This document shows, one piece after another, positions 27,644 to 35,930 of a DNA stretch of 64,000 nucleotides. The DNA lies in NCBI GenBank assembly GCA_963829965.1, contig CAWHLK010000059.1, forward strand, positions 62,001 to 126,000, read 5' to 3'. A program made the position numbers and the translations under genes. Every line of letters starts with the position of its first letter. The stretch's first letter is position 1. The DNA is from DASXZH01 sp963829965 (lineage in GTDB: Bacteria; Armatimonadota; Fimbriimonadia; Fimbriimonadales; Fimbriimonadaceae). The notes beneath the pieces are model-generated. The model had not been told where the DNA came from, ran no database searches, and was given only the letters and a program-made list of their open reading frames with translations.

Positions 27644-28420
27644 ATGCTTCTCACCGAGGCCCTGATCGATCGGGTTCATTCCTTCCGAATTCGAACCATG
27701 GAAGAGTCGATCTCTTCCCTTCAAGCAGTAGTGCCGAACGCGGCCGGCGAGGCGGTCGGAGCAGGTTACGCGAGGTTCGCGGGAGATGGTTCGCCCCTTA
27801 CCCAAGCTTGTGGAATCGCCCATCGGACGGAGGATTTTGACCTCGCCGGCTTGGATGAGTTTTATGGAGGGCTGACCGCCAACTGGGAGCTTATCGTTAC
27901 CCCCTTTGATTCGCCCGCGCTCTTTCGAGAGGCAACACGGTATGGCTATGTTCCCGATCACTTCGAATCCGTGTTGGCCCAAGTTGCCGGCCCCACCCAA
28001 AATGAGGACTTGCCGGATGTCCTTATCGAAGAAGTAACCGGGGACACTGCCGAGTGGGCGCGTGTGATGGATGCAGGCTGGGCCGACCAGGAAAATCTTG
28101 CCGAGGAACTCAGTGTACTGGCCCGCTGCTGCGCAGCTACCCCCACCCGCCGTTACATTGCCCGAGTTGAAGGCGCGCCGGCCGCAGTGGCGGCCATGGT
28201 CTGCTTCGATGGCATGTTCTCGCTTGGAGGCGCGTGCACGCTGCCTCAGTTTCGGGGACGGGGTTTGCAGCGCGCCCTGACAAAACGGCGTCTCGCCGAC
28301 GCCGGTCCGGGCGCGTTCGTACAAGGGGTCGCGATTCCCGGTTCCAAATCTCACCGCAACATGCAGCGGTCCGGTTTTAGTCCACTTTATTCCAAGCTCG
28401 TGATGGTGCGGACCCCTTAG
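27644..28420 (+). CDS. GNAT-family N-acetyltransferase
   Basis: 258 residues. The acetyl-CoA-binding motif A is seen as LGGACTLPQFRGRGLQRALT, followed by GVAIPGSKSHRNMQRSGFSP, the usual last strand/helix of GNATs. The N-terminal ~120 residues look like a degenerate first GNAT copy. Substrate unknown. ATG at 27644 fits best. Confidence 0.8.
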   Translation: MLLTEALIDRVHSFRIRTMEESISSLQAVVPNAAGEAVGAGYARFAGDGSPLTQACGIAHRTEDFDLAGLDEFYGGLTANWELIVTPFDSPALFREATRYGYVPDHFESVLAQVAGPTQNEDLPDVLIEEVTGDTAEWARVMDAGWADQENLAEELSVLARCCAATPTRRYIARVEGAPAAVAAMVCFDGMFSLGGACTLPQFRGRGLQRALTKRRLADAGPGAFVQGVAIPGSKSHRNMQRSGFSPLYSKLVMVRTP

Positions 28421-28469
28421 TAGCACTCCAAGGCTTCTTTCGCCCGATCCTCACCTGTCATAGATCGAT

Positions 28470-29312
28470 TTACGGACCGTCCGAGACGATCTTCGGTGTT
28501 ATTGTCAGGACGATCTCTCCCGGAACTGCCTTATGGGGCTTGTTCGGATCGAGCTTTGTGACCGAGCCATCCGTTCCGTTGATCACATAGGCAAACTTGG
28601 AGGAGTCACCCGATTTGCCGTGAAACACATTGGAGATGGACAGTTCTTCGCCGACGCTGAAAGTTAGCTTGGTGGCTACGTTCCCGTTGGCCTCCACAGT
28701 TGGAAGAACGGTAAAGGTCAACGAGTGGCCATCCTGCTCTTCTTTGATCGTCGCCGCGCTCCCGGCAAGTGTGCGGATCCTTGGATTCACCTCGCCGCCG
28801 TCGCTCTTGATCTTGACCTCGTAAAAGACCTGGGCTTGGACTGCCGTTTGTGTTTCAGGTTGTGCCTTGCCGTCCACTGTTGCAAGGAGTTTGATTTGAA
28901 ATTCGCCGTCTGCGATTGGCTGGCTAAATGCTGGGCTGACCTGAAGGCCGGTAGTCCGATCCGAACCCCCTTTGAGCAGAAGAGTAAGAGGCACTCCAGG
29001 CTGGGCTCTTACGACCGCCTGTATTTTCGTTTCGTTGCGAGTTTTTGAATCGGTCCAATTCTCGGTGTTTAGTTCCAACTGCTCAGTAACCGAACTGTCT
29101 GAGTTCACCCGCGGCGTGACCTTCATGCTGAAGCTGTGATATCCCTCGGTGTCGAACCGGATCTCCGCCGGCATTCGGTCAAATGTTTTGATCCTGGGTG
29201 CGGCGACGATTCCCTTTGCCCCGGTTATGGTCGCCTGAACAGTGACCTGAGCCGGATTCCCTCCTGCTTGTACAACCGCCAATGCTGCGGTCGCGATGAT
29301 AGTCAAAAACAT
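28470..29312 (-). CDS. Exported beta-rich protein with two internal repeats, unknown function
   Basis: 280 residues; signal peptide MFLTIIATAALAVVQAGG. Two ~65-residue repeats share the pattern 'PRI-T-...-P/A-I-...-GHS-F/LTF-V-PTV/RV--(n)-V'. Compare APRIKTFDRMPAEIRFDTEG with NPRIRTLAGSAATIKEEQDG. The pattern recalls repeats in secretin N-terminal regions ('GkpA.i..g......v.P.v'). No operon partner. Called hypothetical. Confidence 0.65.
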   Translation of the reverse strand: MFLTIIATAALAVVQAGGNPAQVTVQATITGAKGIVAAPRIKTFDRMPAEIRFDTEGYHSFSMKVTPRVNSDSSVTEQLELNTENWTDSKTRNETKIQAVVRAQPGVPLTLLLKGGSDRTTGLQVSPAFSQPIADGEFQIKLLATVDGKAQPETQTAVQAQVFYEVKIKSDGGEVNPRIRTLAGSAATIKEEQDGHSLTFTVLPTVEANGNVATKLTFSVGEELSISNVFHGKSGDSSKFAYVINGTDGSVTKLDPNKPHKAVPGEIVLTITPKIVSDGP

Positions 29313-29444
29313 TCCCCAATCCTCCTCTCCATACTAACGGAAGGGACGCCGGAGACCCTGTTAATCGTTCGTTCAGGGAGGCACTCGCCCCATCGTTGAA
29401 AACATGGGGCCGACATTATGTCAAAATCTCTAGTCGAATAGCGT

Positions 29445-29519
29445 GGCGGCGTAGCTCAGTGGCAGAGCAAACGGTTCATACCCGTTGGGTCGGTGGTTCA
29501 AATCCACTCGCCGCTACCA
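29445..29519 (+). tRNA. tRNA-Met (CAT), CCA encoded
   Basis: Acceptor GGCGGCG pairs with CGCCGCT (closing G-U pair), D-arm GCTCAGTGGCAGAGC, anticodon stem AACGG/CCGTT around loop TTCATAC (anticodon CAT), T-arm GGTGG-TTCAAAT-CCACT, discriminator A and encoded CCA. The paired first position argues for elongator rather than initiator. A tRNA-Ile2 with lysidine-modified C34 is also possible. Confidence 0.93.
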
Positions 29520-30014
29520 ACTTCTTCCCTATGTCCCCGGTCATCCCCTTGGGCCGCTGGGGCGGTTGGCGGGCACGGTTGTGCTCAAGAGCTATATTGC
29601 GGAGTTTCTTGCGGAGCGCAGGCAGGCGCTGAAGCGAATCGCGGAGTCGACGGGACCGGCGTAGGGACGCACATTCCCTCATTCGCGGCCCAGAGTAAAC
29701 GGCGGCGCTACCCGCGCCTTAAATAGGTTCGCACATTACGCCCTTTAGGGCTACCAGAGGTAGGTTGGGCACCGGTGCTGAATGCTTCGGAGAGCCGGTT
29801 GCACTCCTGGCCTTAGAAATTCTCTCACCTTCTTCAGAGCTTCCCGGAGGAAAAGAGGGCTCCTGAACAGATGCCCCGGGCCTAAAGAGCTTAGCCGGCA
29901 GTTGAGCCGTAGGCGACACTGCCGGGTAGACGCCCCCCCATTTTCCGGCACGCCGGAGGTGTGCTAGAACTTCAAACGATATTCATCTCCGTTCATCTGG
30001 CTGTGACACCCAAC
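29520..30014. other. Gene-poor stretch after tRNA-Met
   Basis: No supportable gene. A ~30-codon open stretch (VVLKSYIAEFLAERRQALKR, stop at ~29663) may be a decayed gene end. The right part contains a 45-bp element (29871-29922, core CTTAGCCGGCAGTTGAGCC) that recurs at 44480-44524. Confidence 0.5.
29871..29922 (+). repeat. Dispersed ~45-bp repeat, copy 1
   Basis: CCCGGGCCTAAAGAGCTTAG followed by CCGGCAGTTGAGCCGTAGGC; the second copy at 44480-44524 differs by a missing T and one substitution. Same orientation. Nature unknown. Confidence 0.8.
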
Positions 30015-30584
30015 CTATTTCTTCGGCTTCGCCAATTGCGCTTTATAAGCCTGCTCCAGCATCTTCTTGTACTCCGCCAGCGGCATCAGGTTCATGGCCT
30101 TGCGGCGCTGGTCTACTGTGTCGGGATCCATGATCGGCGAGGGCTTGAGGGTGCCGCCTATCTCGAAGTTCCACTGCGAGCCGTATAGCTGCGGCTCCCC
30201 TTCTCCGACCAGCACGCGGTCGATAAAGAGCGCCGCATCGGACCGGTTAATGTCGCCCTCGTCCAGGGCCCTTAACACGAGCGGATAGCACTTTCGCTGA
30301 AACGGCTTATCGGCGTCCGCATGCTGGATCATGAGCCATGCGTCATTCGCGGCCCCCTCCCCGAGGAGAGACTTGCCTGGCCAACCGTACCTGCTTACGA
30401 TCTGCTTCATCCGAGCCGTGTTGCTTTTGTCGGCACGCTCCATGTCCTTCAGATACCCCTTCAAGTTCGGGCTGGTTGGCGGGGTTCCGAAATACAACTT
30501 CCTTACACGCTGGTCTTCCGCCGCGCGGGCGATAATCTCCCTTGCCAGAGGAGCGTTGAAGTGGGCGGGAGGCGCTTGGAACAT
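30015..30584 (-). CDS. DUF6624-like protein
   Basis: 189 residues. The central block (MKQIVSRYGWPGKSLLGEGA, NDAWLMIQHADADKPFQRKC, then DINRSDAALFIDRVLVGEGE, PQLYGSQW) matches the DUF6624 pattern of unknown function, seen in exported or cytosolic proteins of several phyla. No signal peptide in the chosen start. Confidence 0.7.
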   Translation of the reverse strand: MFQAPPAHFNAPLAREIIARAAEDQRVRKLYFGTPPTSPNLKGYLKDMERADKSNTARMKQIVSRYGWPGKSLLGEGAANDAWLMIQHADADKPFQRKCYPLVLRALDEGDINRSDAALFIDRVLVGEGEPQLYGSQWNFEIGGTLKPSPIMDPDTVDQRRKAMNLMPLAEYKKMLEQAYKAQLAKPKK

Positions 30585-30651
30585 ATGCCCGACTATACCG
30601 CTCGCCTAACCGGCGATCTTCAACTCGGGTTCGAGGCACGACCATCGTCGA

Positions 30652-31624
30652 TTACGCGACGGCCACCCAGCTTTGGCTCTCCGCGCCCCGATAGATCGCG
30701 TCCATGACCACGTCGCGCTCGGCTGCTTCACGGGGGGTAACGAGTTCAACTTGAGCTCCCTCCAAGTAATCGAGAAAGGCGTTAAAGCCGCCGGGTACAT
30801 CCGGCTCCGGGTCGGCGATTGAAAACTTCCCATCCGGACCGGCGACCAACAGATCCGCGCCAAAAGTCGCCTGCCCCTTGGTTCCGCAGACCTGCAAACG
30901 CACCGGGTCGGCCACGTCGTCCCATGACGAGGTGAGGGTTCCGATCACTCCGCTGGAAAACTTGAGCAGGGACTCGCCCAACTCGTCGCAGCCGTCATAA
31001 CGGTTTGTGCCGGTGCTTAGCGCACCGGTCGCGGAGGAAACGGGTCCAAACATCCACATCAGCAGGTCCAGACCGTGGGTTTCCGAGGTCGCCAAAAGCA
31101 CCCACCCCCGCCTGGCTTCGATCCGCCATCCAACGCCATTCATTGTCGAACCAGCCGTTGAGCGCGCCGCAGTGGCAGTTGCTCGAGCGCACCTTGGTGA
31201 TCGTTCCGAAAAAGCCATCATCGACGAGCTTCTTCAGCGCCCTGATCGAGCCATTCCCCCGGTAAAAGTAGCCGGTCTGAAAAACGCACTTCGAAGCTTC
31301 CAGCACGTCCCGTATCGCCACAGATTGTGCGCCGCTAAACCCGATCGGTTTCTCGATGAAGATCGGTTTGCCCGTTGTGGCAAGTCGGCGCACAAGATCC
31401 AGATGGCGCACGGTTTCGCTGCACACGACGTAGGCATCGGCCGTTTCATCGGCCACGAGCTCGGACACGGCTTTTACGATGCCACCCAGCTTGTCCGCGT
31501 TCATGGAAGCGCGGTCGACATCGTGGTCCCAAACGCCCGCGCAAGTGAGACCGCGTTTGAGGGTTTCATTGACAAATCCGGGAGTGTGAATGTGGCCGGT
31601 TCCGACCCACGCAAGTTTAGGCAT
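30652..31624 (-). CDS. Gfo/Idh/MocA-family oxidoreductase, frameshifted near 31087
   Basis: N-terminal Rossmann fold (LAWVGTGHIHTPGFVNETLK), the family's KPIFIEKPIGFSG lysine motif and AFGDLG in one frame. The continuation HGLDLLMWMFGPVSSATGAL (catalytic His helix) and C-terminal beta-sheet lie in the next frame. One A too many in CTCGGAAACCC explains the shift. ~323 residues joined. NAD(P)-dependent sugar or cyclitol dehydrogenase family; substrate unknown. Confidence 0.85.
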
Positions 31625-31661
31625 GGTGGAAGTTTACTGGTGTTGGGTCCTGCTTGAACGG

Positions 31662-31693
31662 TGAACGGTGAACGGTGAACGGTGAACGGTGAA
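31662..31693. repeat. Heptamer array GGTGAAC, left part (split by IS3)
   Basis: Four to five GGTGAAC units end exactly at the left edge of the IS3 element; the same phase resumes at 33108. Removing the element and one GTGAA copy restores a continuous array. Confidence 0.9.
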
Positions 31694-31784
31694 TGTATTG
31701 CCCAAGCTAGTCTGAGACATGGTTCGTCTTTTCCAAACTGATGATTTGCCTTGAAGGAGATTATCATGAAGGAAGGCGTAGAGA

Positions 31785-32099
31785 ATGTCGAATCAGCAGC
31801 GTCGTTGGACGGCTCAGCAGAAGTTGGCGATATTGGAGGAAGCTCACAAGGGGGACAGTACGGTGGCCGAGGTTTGCCGGAAGCATCAGATTGCTCCTGG
31901 GCAGTTTTACCAATGGGAGCGAAAAGTTCGCAGAGCCGCCCTGGAGGGTTTGACCGCAAGGCAGACTCAGCCCCGTGGGAAAGCGCAGGCTCCTCAGCGG
32001 ACCGTTGCGGAGGCAGAAGCGGAGATAACGAGACTGAAGGAAGTGATCGCCGAGATCGCAGAAGAGAACCTTCGCATAAAAAAGGGGCTCTGGCCCTAG
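31785..32099 (+). CDS. IS3-family transposase OrfA
   Basis: 104 residues. Helix-turn-helix (RRWTAQQKLAILEEAHKGDS, then VAEVCRKHQIAPGQFYQWER) followed by a leucine-zipper-like coiled coil (EAEITRLKEVIAEIAEENLR). It binds the IS ends. It stops at 32099 just after the slippery heptamer at 32078-32084, where a -1 shift would yield the OrfAB transposase. Confidence 0.92.
   Translation: MSNQQRRWTAQQKLAILEEAHKGDSTVAEVCRKHQIAPGQFYQWERKVRRAALEGLTARQTQPRGKAQAPQRTVAEAEAEITRLKEVIAEIAEENLRIKKGLWP
32078..32084 (+). promoter_or_regulatory. Programmed -1 frameshift slippery site A-AAA-AAG
   Basis: In the orfA frame the codons are ATA AAA AAG, giving the X-XXY-YYZ heptamer AAAAAAG. OrfB lies in the -1 frame, so this is the expected IS3 recoding site rather than a mutation. 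Confidence 0.85.
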
Positions 32100-33067
32100 A
32101 GTGCCGTCGCCATAAGAGCACAGATCAGAGGGCGCATATTTTGGAGGCTGTTCGCGGATCCAAGGCACTTGGCTTGACGGTATCTGAGGCGTTAGTGGCT
32201 CTTGGCGTTTCTCGTTCCAGCTACTACCGCTACAGGTTAAGTCCAACCCTCTGCAAACGTCGCCGGGTTCAAAACCGCGTTCCTCCGACTCCCCACGAGC
32301 GTATGACGGTGCGCGACGCAGCTCTGTTGAACCCGTTAACGGGATACAAACGGCTGTCCGACCTGCTTCAAAACGAGTTCTTGGCCGGCCTGAGGGCTCA
32401 CCAGGTCTACACGGTCCTGCGCGAGGAGGGACTCCTAGGCGTTCGCGCACCTTCCATACCCGGTTCTCTAAGACGTCCGAAGAAGCCCGAGACTCCGAAC
32501 GAGGTATGGCATATAGATCTGATGTATTTGAGAGTGAACTGGCGATGGTTCTATCTTGTGGACATCATCGACGGCTACAGCCGCTACCTGGTGCATTGGA
32601 CGCTCAACCCTACAATGGAGGCTCACGCCGTGACGCTGACCGTTCAGGAGGCTCTCGAAAAGTGGGACTTGATTGGGAAAGCTCCAATCGTCGTGCACGA
32701 CAACGGATGCCAGTTCTTGAGCAAGGATTGGCGGGATCTAGCTTCCCACCACGGGATGCCAAGCATTCGGACCAGGATTAATCACCCAGAGTCCAACGGA
32801 CTCATCGAGCGGCTTCATCGCACCCACAGGGCGGAAGCTCTACAAGAGACCGAAGATTGGTCTTACACCAAGGCGCAGGAAGAACTTACACGCTGGGCGG
32901 GCGTCTACAACAACACCCGACCCCACAGCGCGTTGCGAGGCCTGCCACCGATGGTCTACTATCTTGGTGAACCCGAAGCGGCACTTGCCCAACGGGAACA
33001 CTTTGTCCAAGCCGCAGCTGAAGCTCGGGCAAACTACTGGCAGCTACAACGGCAGGCCGTCAGTTGA
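32081..33067 (+). CDS. IS3-family transposase OrfB (read after -1 shift)
   Basis: ~328 residues after the slip. Helical DNA-binding part (ALVALGVSRSSYYRYRLSPT, TGYKRLSDLLQNEFLAGLRA) then the rve core: Asp in EVWHIDLMYLRVNWRW, Asp in APIVVHDNGCQFLSKDW, Glu in PESNGLIERLHRTHRAE. Ends before the right inverted repeat. Intact. Confidence 0.92.
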   Translation, partial: KGALALECRRHKSTDQRAHILEAVRGSKALGLTVSEALVALGVSRSSYYRYRLSPTLCKRRRVQNRVPPTPHERMTVRDAALLNPLTGYKRLSDLLQNEFLAGLRAHQVYTVLREEGLLGVRAPSIPGSLRRPKKPETPNEVWHIDLMYLRVNWRWFYLVDIIDGYSRYLVHWTLNPTMEAHAVTLTVQEALEKWDLIGKAPIVVHDNGCQFLSKDWRDLASHHGMPSIRTRINHPESNGLIERLHRTHRAEALQETEDWSYTKAQEELTRWAGVYNNTRPHSALRGLPPMVYYLGEPEAALAQREHFVQAAAEARANYWQLQRQAVS

Positions 33068-33107
33068 GAAAAGAGGGCCGATGTCTCAGATTAGCCTGGG
33101 CAATACA

Positions 33108-33358
33108 GTGAACGGTGAACGGTGAACTGTGAACGGTAGACGGTGGAAGGACTTTGTTAAACCGGTCGAAGCCTATGTGCTCTTGGGAGGCGTTTACCCG
33201 TTTACAATCTTCACGCTTTACCGACTACCCGTTCAGCGTTCACCGTTCACCAACTACCCGTTCACAGTTCACATTCACAGTTCACAGTTCACAGTTCACA
33301 GTTCACAGTTCACAGTTCACACTTCACCGTTCACCGTTCACCGACTACCCGTTCACCG
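33108..33358. repeat. Heptamer arrays GGTGAAC and GTTCACC/GTTCACA
   Basis: 33108-33146 resumes the array interrupted by the IS. 33213-33358 holds about fifteen units of the inverse-complement type (TTCACCG, TTCACAG). Between them ~65 bp look unique. No gene in this 250-bp gap. Confidence 0.9.
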
Positions 33359-34402
33359 TCATGCCGCCTTATGGCGGGGACCAAAGCCTATCACTCGGGC
33401 GATATCTTCGAGCGGAGCGACCACTTCTGCCCCTCCCGCCAAAATGGCTTCTTTGGGCATCCCGAAGACCACACATGAAGCTTCATCCTGCGCGATAGTT
33501 CTTGCTCCGGCGTCGCGCATGTGTCTTAGCCCTTTCGCACCATCGTTTCCCATACCGGTCAGGATGACTCCGGTGACATTCCGGCCCATTTGAGTGGCGC
33601 ACGAGTCGAACAAAACATCCACCGAGGGCCGGTGCAGGTTGACCGGTTCGGATTCAAAAACTCTCACGCTCGCCTGGGCGCCCGATCTTTGGACCGCCAT
33701 ATGCAAACCGCCCGGAGCGAGGAGCGCTTGACCCGGAAGAACGCGATCTCCATCGCAGGCTTCCTTAACCGAGATCATGCACAAACCGTCTAGCCGGGCG
33801 GCGAACGATTTGGTAAAACCGGGAGGCATATGTTGGACCATGACGACTCCGGGGGAATCGGCAGGAAATTTCATCAGCAAACTTCGGATGGCTTCGGTTC
33901 CACCCGTTGAAGCTCCGATGGCGATGAGCTGATGGGTCAGTTCCATCGAATGGGCCATTACCTTGTTGGAGTGATCTTCCGTCGCAGGCCGGATGATCCG
34001 GGCCAAAGAAGCGGATTTGACCTTCGCGGTCAATTCAGCGGCCGAATCCTTGATCCCGGCGAGAGTATCCACTTTGGGCTTCGCCACAAAGTCGACCGCG
34101 CCGAGTTCCAACGCCTGAAGCGTGACTTCACAGCTTTTTTGAGTCAGCGAACTGACCATCACCACGGGCATGGGATGCCCGCGCATCAGCTTGGCCAGGA
34201 ACGTGATCCCGTCCATCTTGGGCATTTCAACATCCAGGGTGAGAACATCGGGCTCCAGATCCTTTATCTTCTGCCGGGCAATAATCGGGTCCGCAGCGGT
34301 TGCCACCACTTCGATTTGGGGATCGGAGTTCAGCAGCTCGGTGAGCAAAAGACGCATCGCGGCGCTGTCGTCCACTACAAGTACTCTAATCTTTCTAGCC
34401 AT
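33359..34402 (-). CDS. cheB: Protein-glutamate methylesterase CheB
   Basis: 347 residues, full length. Receiver domain (RVLVVDDSAAMRLLLTELL; phospho-Asp in LTLDVEMPKMDG; Lys in AKPK), linker, then the methylesterase with the Ser-His-Asp set in AIGASTGGTEAIRSLL, VQHMPPGFTKSFA and LTGMGNDGAKGLRHM. It removes methyl groups from the receptor and so resets sensitivity. AAGGAG precedes ATG. Last gene of the minus-strand che operon, 9 bp after cheD. Its stop abuts the heptamer array. Confidence 0.96.
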   Translation of the reverse strand: MARKIRVLVVDDSAAMRLLLTELLNSDPQIEVVATAADPIIARQKIKDLEPDVLTLDVEMPKMDGITFLAKLMRGHPMPVVMVSSLTQKSCEVTLQALELGAVDFVAKPKVDTLAGIKDSAAELTAKVKSASLARIIRPATEDHSNKVMAHSMELTHQLIAIGASTGGTEAIRSLLMKFPADSPGVVMVQHMPPGFTKSFAARLDGLCMISVKEACDGDRVLPGQALLAPGGLHMAVQRSGAQASVRVFESEPVNLHRPSVDVLFDSCATQMGRNVTGVILTGMGNDGAKGLRHMRDAGARTIAQDEASCVVFGMPKEAILAGGAEVVAPLEDIARVIGFGPRHKAA

Positions 34403-34411
34403 TTGGCTCCT

Positions 34412-34984
34412 TCAAAAGAGGGTGATGCCCTCATCTTCAATCTGCAAAAGCTTCTCCGCAGCCGTTTCTTCCAGTCGCTCGATTTTGGCAAGTGACGAAT
34501 CGGCGCCCGTTTCCCGCAGGCGCTTCATGAGGACCTTCCCGGTGTCGGTGAAAAATAACACCGATCGCGCCGAGTATCCGCCGGTGTCGTGGGTGATGAT
34601 GGGAATGCGCTCCGTTTCCAGAAAGCCGAAGGCGAACCGGATGTTTCTTCGGGGAACGCTCAGATGATGGGATTTGGTCTTGAGAACGTGCCCACCTCCA
34701 AATAATTTTGCTTCGAGGCGGGTCCTGTCCGCCCCCTCTTGCATGCATCGGTTGATGAGCAGTTCCATGGCGTTGACGCCATATCGGGCGCTTCCTCCTT
34801 CGTCGTCATTGGAATCCGGGAGCATGAAATGGTTCATGCCGCCAATGCACGTGACTGGGTCGCGAAGGCAAACGGCGATGCATGAGCCGAGAATGGTTCG
34901 GACGATGCTGGGCCTCCTGCTCGCCCAGATTCCACCGATGTGGATGGATGACCTTATTCGATCTCCGAAAACGTCATGACTCAC
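34412..34984 (-). CDS. cheD: Chemoreceptor glutamine deamidase CheD
   Basis: I place the start at GTG 34984 because it overlaps the cheR stop in a GTGA tetranucleotide and gives a 190-residue protein of normal length; the longer frame to 35212 runs through cheR. Motifs: IHIGGIWASRRPSIVRTILG, then SC (catalytic Cys), GGMNHFMLPDSND (catalytic His), EAKLFGGGHVL. CheD deamidates receptor Gln residues and in some species docks CheC/CheX-type phosphatases, which fits the cheX gene at 41935. Confidence 0.93.
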   Translation of the reverse strand: MSHDVFGDRIRSSIHIGGIWASRRPSIVRTILGSCIAVCLRDPVTCIGGMNHFMLPDSNDDEGGSARYGVNAMELLINRCMQEGADRTRLEAKLFGGGHVLKTKSHHLSVPRRNIRFAFGFLETERIPIITHDTGGYSARSVLFFTDTGKVLMKRLRETGADSSLAKIERLEETAAEKLLQIEDEGITLF

Positions 34985-35841
34985 GCTGCGGCCGCCTCGA
35001 TGCATTCGCTGCGGTAAGTCGTTTTGCCAAGGCAGCGGAAGCCTTCGGCAATTCCAAAAAGGCTCTCCGAATGGCCGATGAGCAGATAGCCCCCCGGGGT
35101 CAGGTGCTCCCGGAATCGTTCGACCAATCGTTGCTGCGTAGGCTTGTCGAAATAGATCATGACGTTCCGGCAAAAAATAATGTCGAAGGAACCCTTCTTT
35201 CGAAGGGGCCACGGGTCATCCAGCAGGTTTAACCGCCGGAAGGATATCCAGTCGGCAAGAACCGGCTTGACCTGGACAAAGTTCTCGTTCTCGTTCTTGC
35301 CTTTCAAGAAGTATTTGTGGATCAAACGCGTTGGTACATGGCTGAGTTTTTCCTTCTCGTACCGTCCCCTGGATGCGTGGGCCAGCACACAGCTATCGAT
35401 ATCGGTTGCCAGTTGCCGCACATGCCAAGGTTCGCGATTTTTTAGGGCTTCATGCAGCTCGATGGCCATGGTGTAGGGCTCTTCTCCGGTGGAGCACCCC
35501 GCGTGCCAAATTTTGATGCTGCGCGAGCCAGGCTTTTCGCGCTTTTCAATCTCGGGCAGAACCTCGTTCACGACAAATTCGAAATGGTGGGGCTCCCGAT
35601 AAAAATCGGTCTTGTTCGTGGTGACCGCGTTAATGAATTCGGTGATTTCTGGTGACGCCGGCCCGCAGAACCGAAGAGCTTCGTAATACTCCTGAAACGT
35701 TTGGAGATTCAGGGCCCGTAAACGGCGAGAAAGTCTCGCTCGAAGCATCTGGCGCTTTTGGTCGGCCAGTTTGATGCCCGTCAACTCGTAAACGAGGCCA
35801 CGAAGGCATTCGAACTCTCTATCGGTAATTGCAAATTCCAT
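34981..35841 (-). CDS. cheR: Chemotaxis protein methyltransferase CheR
   Basis: 286 residues. N-terminal helical domain, then the SAM-binding fold: KIWHAGCSTGEEPYTMAIEL (motif I) and DIIFCRNVMIYFDKPTQQRL. Methylates receptor glutamates. The receptor gene lies directly upstream, separated by a strong palindrome. Confidence 0.96.
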   Translation of the reverse strand: MEFAITDREFECLRGLVYELTGIKLADQKRQMLRARLSRRLRALNLQTFQEYYEALRFCGPASPEITEFINAVTTNKTDFYREPHHFEFVVNEVLPEIEKREKPGSRSIKIWHAGCSTGEEPYTMAIELHEALKNREPWHVRQLATDIDSCVLAHASRGRYEKEKLSHVPTRLIHKYFLKGKNENENFVQVKPVLADWISFRRLNLLDDPWPLRKKGSFDIIFCRNVMIYFDKPTQQRLVERFREHLTPGGYLLIGHSESLFGIAEGFRCLGKTTYRSECIEAAAA

Positions 35842-35884
35842 TCGAGTGACTCCCTGAAAATAGCAACGCTGTCGTTTTTGCGCG

Positions 35885-35914
35885 GAGCCGCCTCGCCGAT
35901 CGGCGAGGCGGCTC
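35885..35914. promoter_or_regulatory. 30-bp perfect palindrome between mcp and cheR
   Basis: GAGCCGCCTCGCCGA is followed directly by its exact reverse complement. On the minus strand it follows the mcp stop (35931) by 16 bp and precedes the cheR ATG by 43 bp. There is no T-tract on either strand, so RNA processing/stabilisation or attenuation between the two genes is more likely than full termination. Confidence 0.7.
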
Positions 35915-35930
35915 TAGCTTATGTTCCCGG

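Larger units (their letters stand above)
31694..33107 (+). mobile_element. IS3-family insertion sequence (1414 bp) inside a heptamer array
   Basis: The ends are imperfect inverted repeats of ~28 bp: left begins TGTATTGCCCAAGCTAGTCT, right (reverse complement) TGTATTGCCCAGGCTAATCT, both continuing GAGACAT. The element carries orfA, a slippery A6G and orfB. The flanks end/start with GTGAA, a 5-bp duplication that cannot be separated from the 7-bp periodicity of the target. Confidence 0.92.

Noticed and set aside
29445..30014. tRNA-Met as attachment site of an integrated island
   Set aside because: No integrase follows the tRNA and I found no repeat of its 3' end elsewhere in the window.
32078..32084. 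OrfA/OrfB shift of the IS3 element as a sequence error
   Set aside because: The A-AAA-AAG heptamer in the right phase and -1 direction is the normal recoding site of this family.
34412..35212. Longer cheD starting at 35212
   Set aside because: The extra 76 residues are read through cheR in another frame; a GTG at 34984 overlapping the cheR stop gives the normal CheD length.
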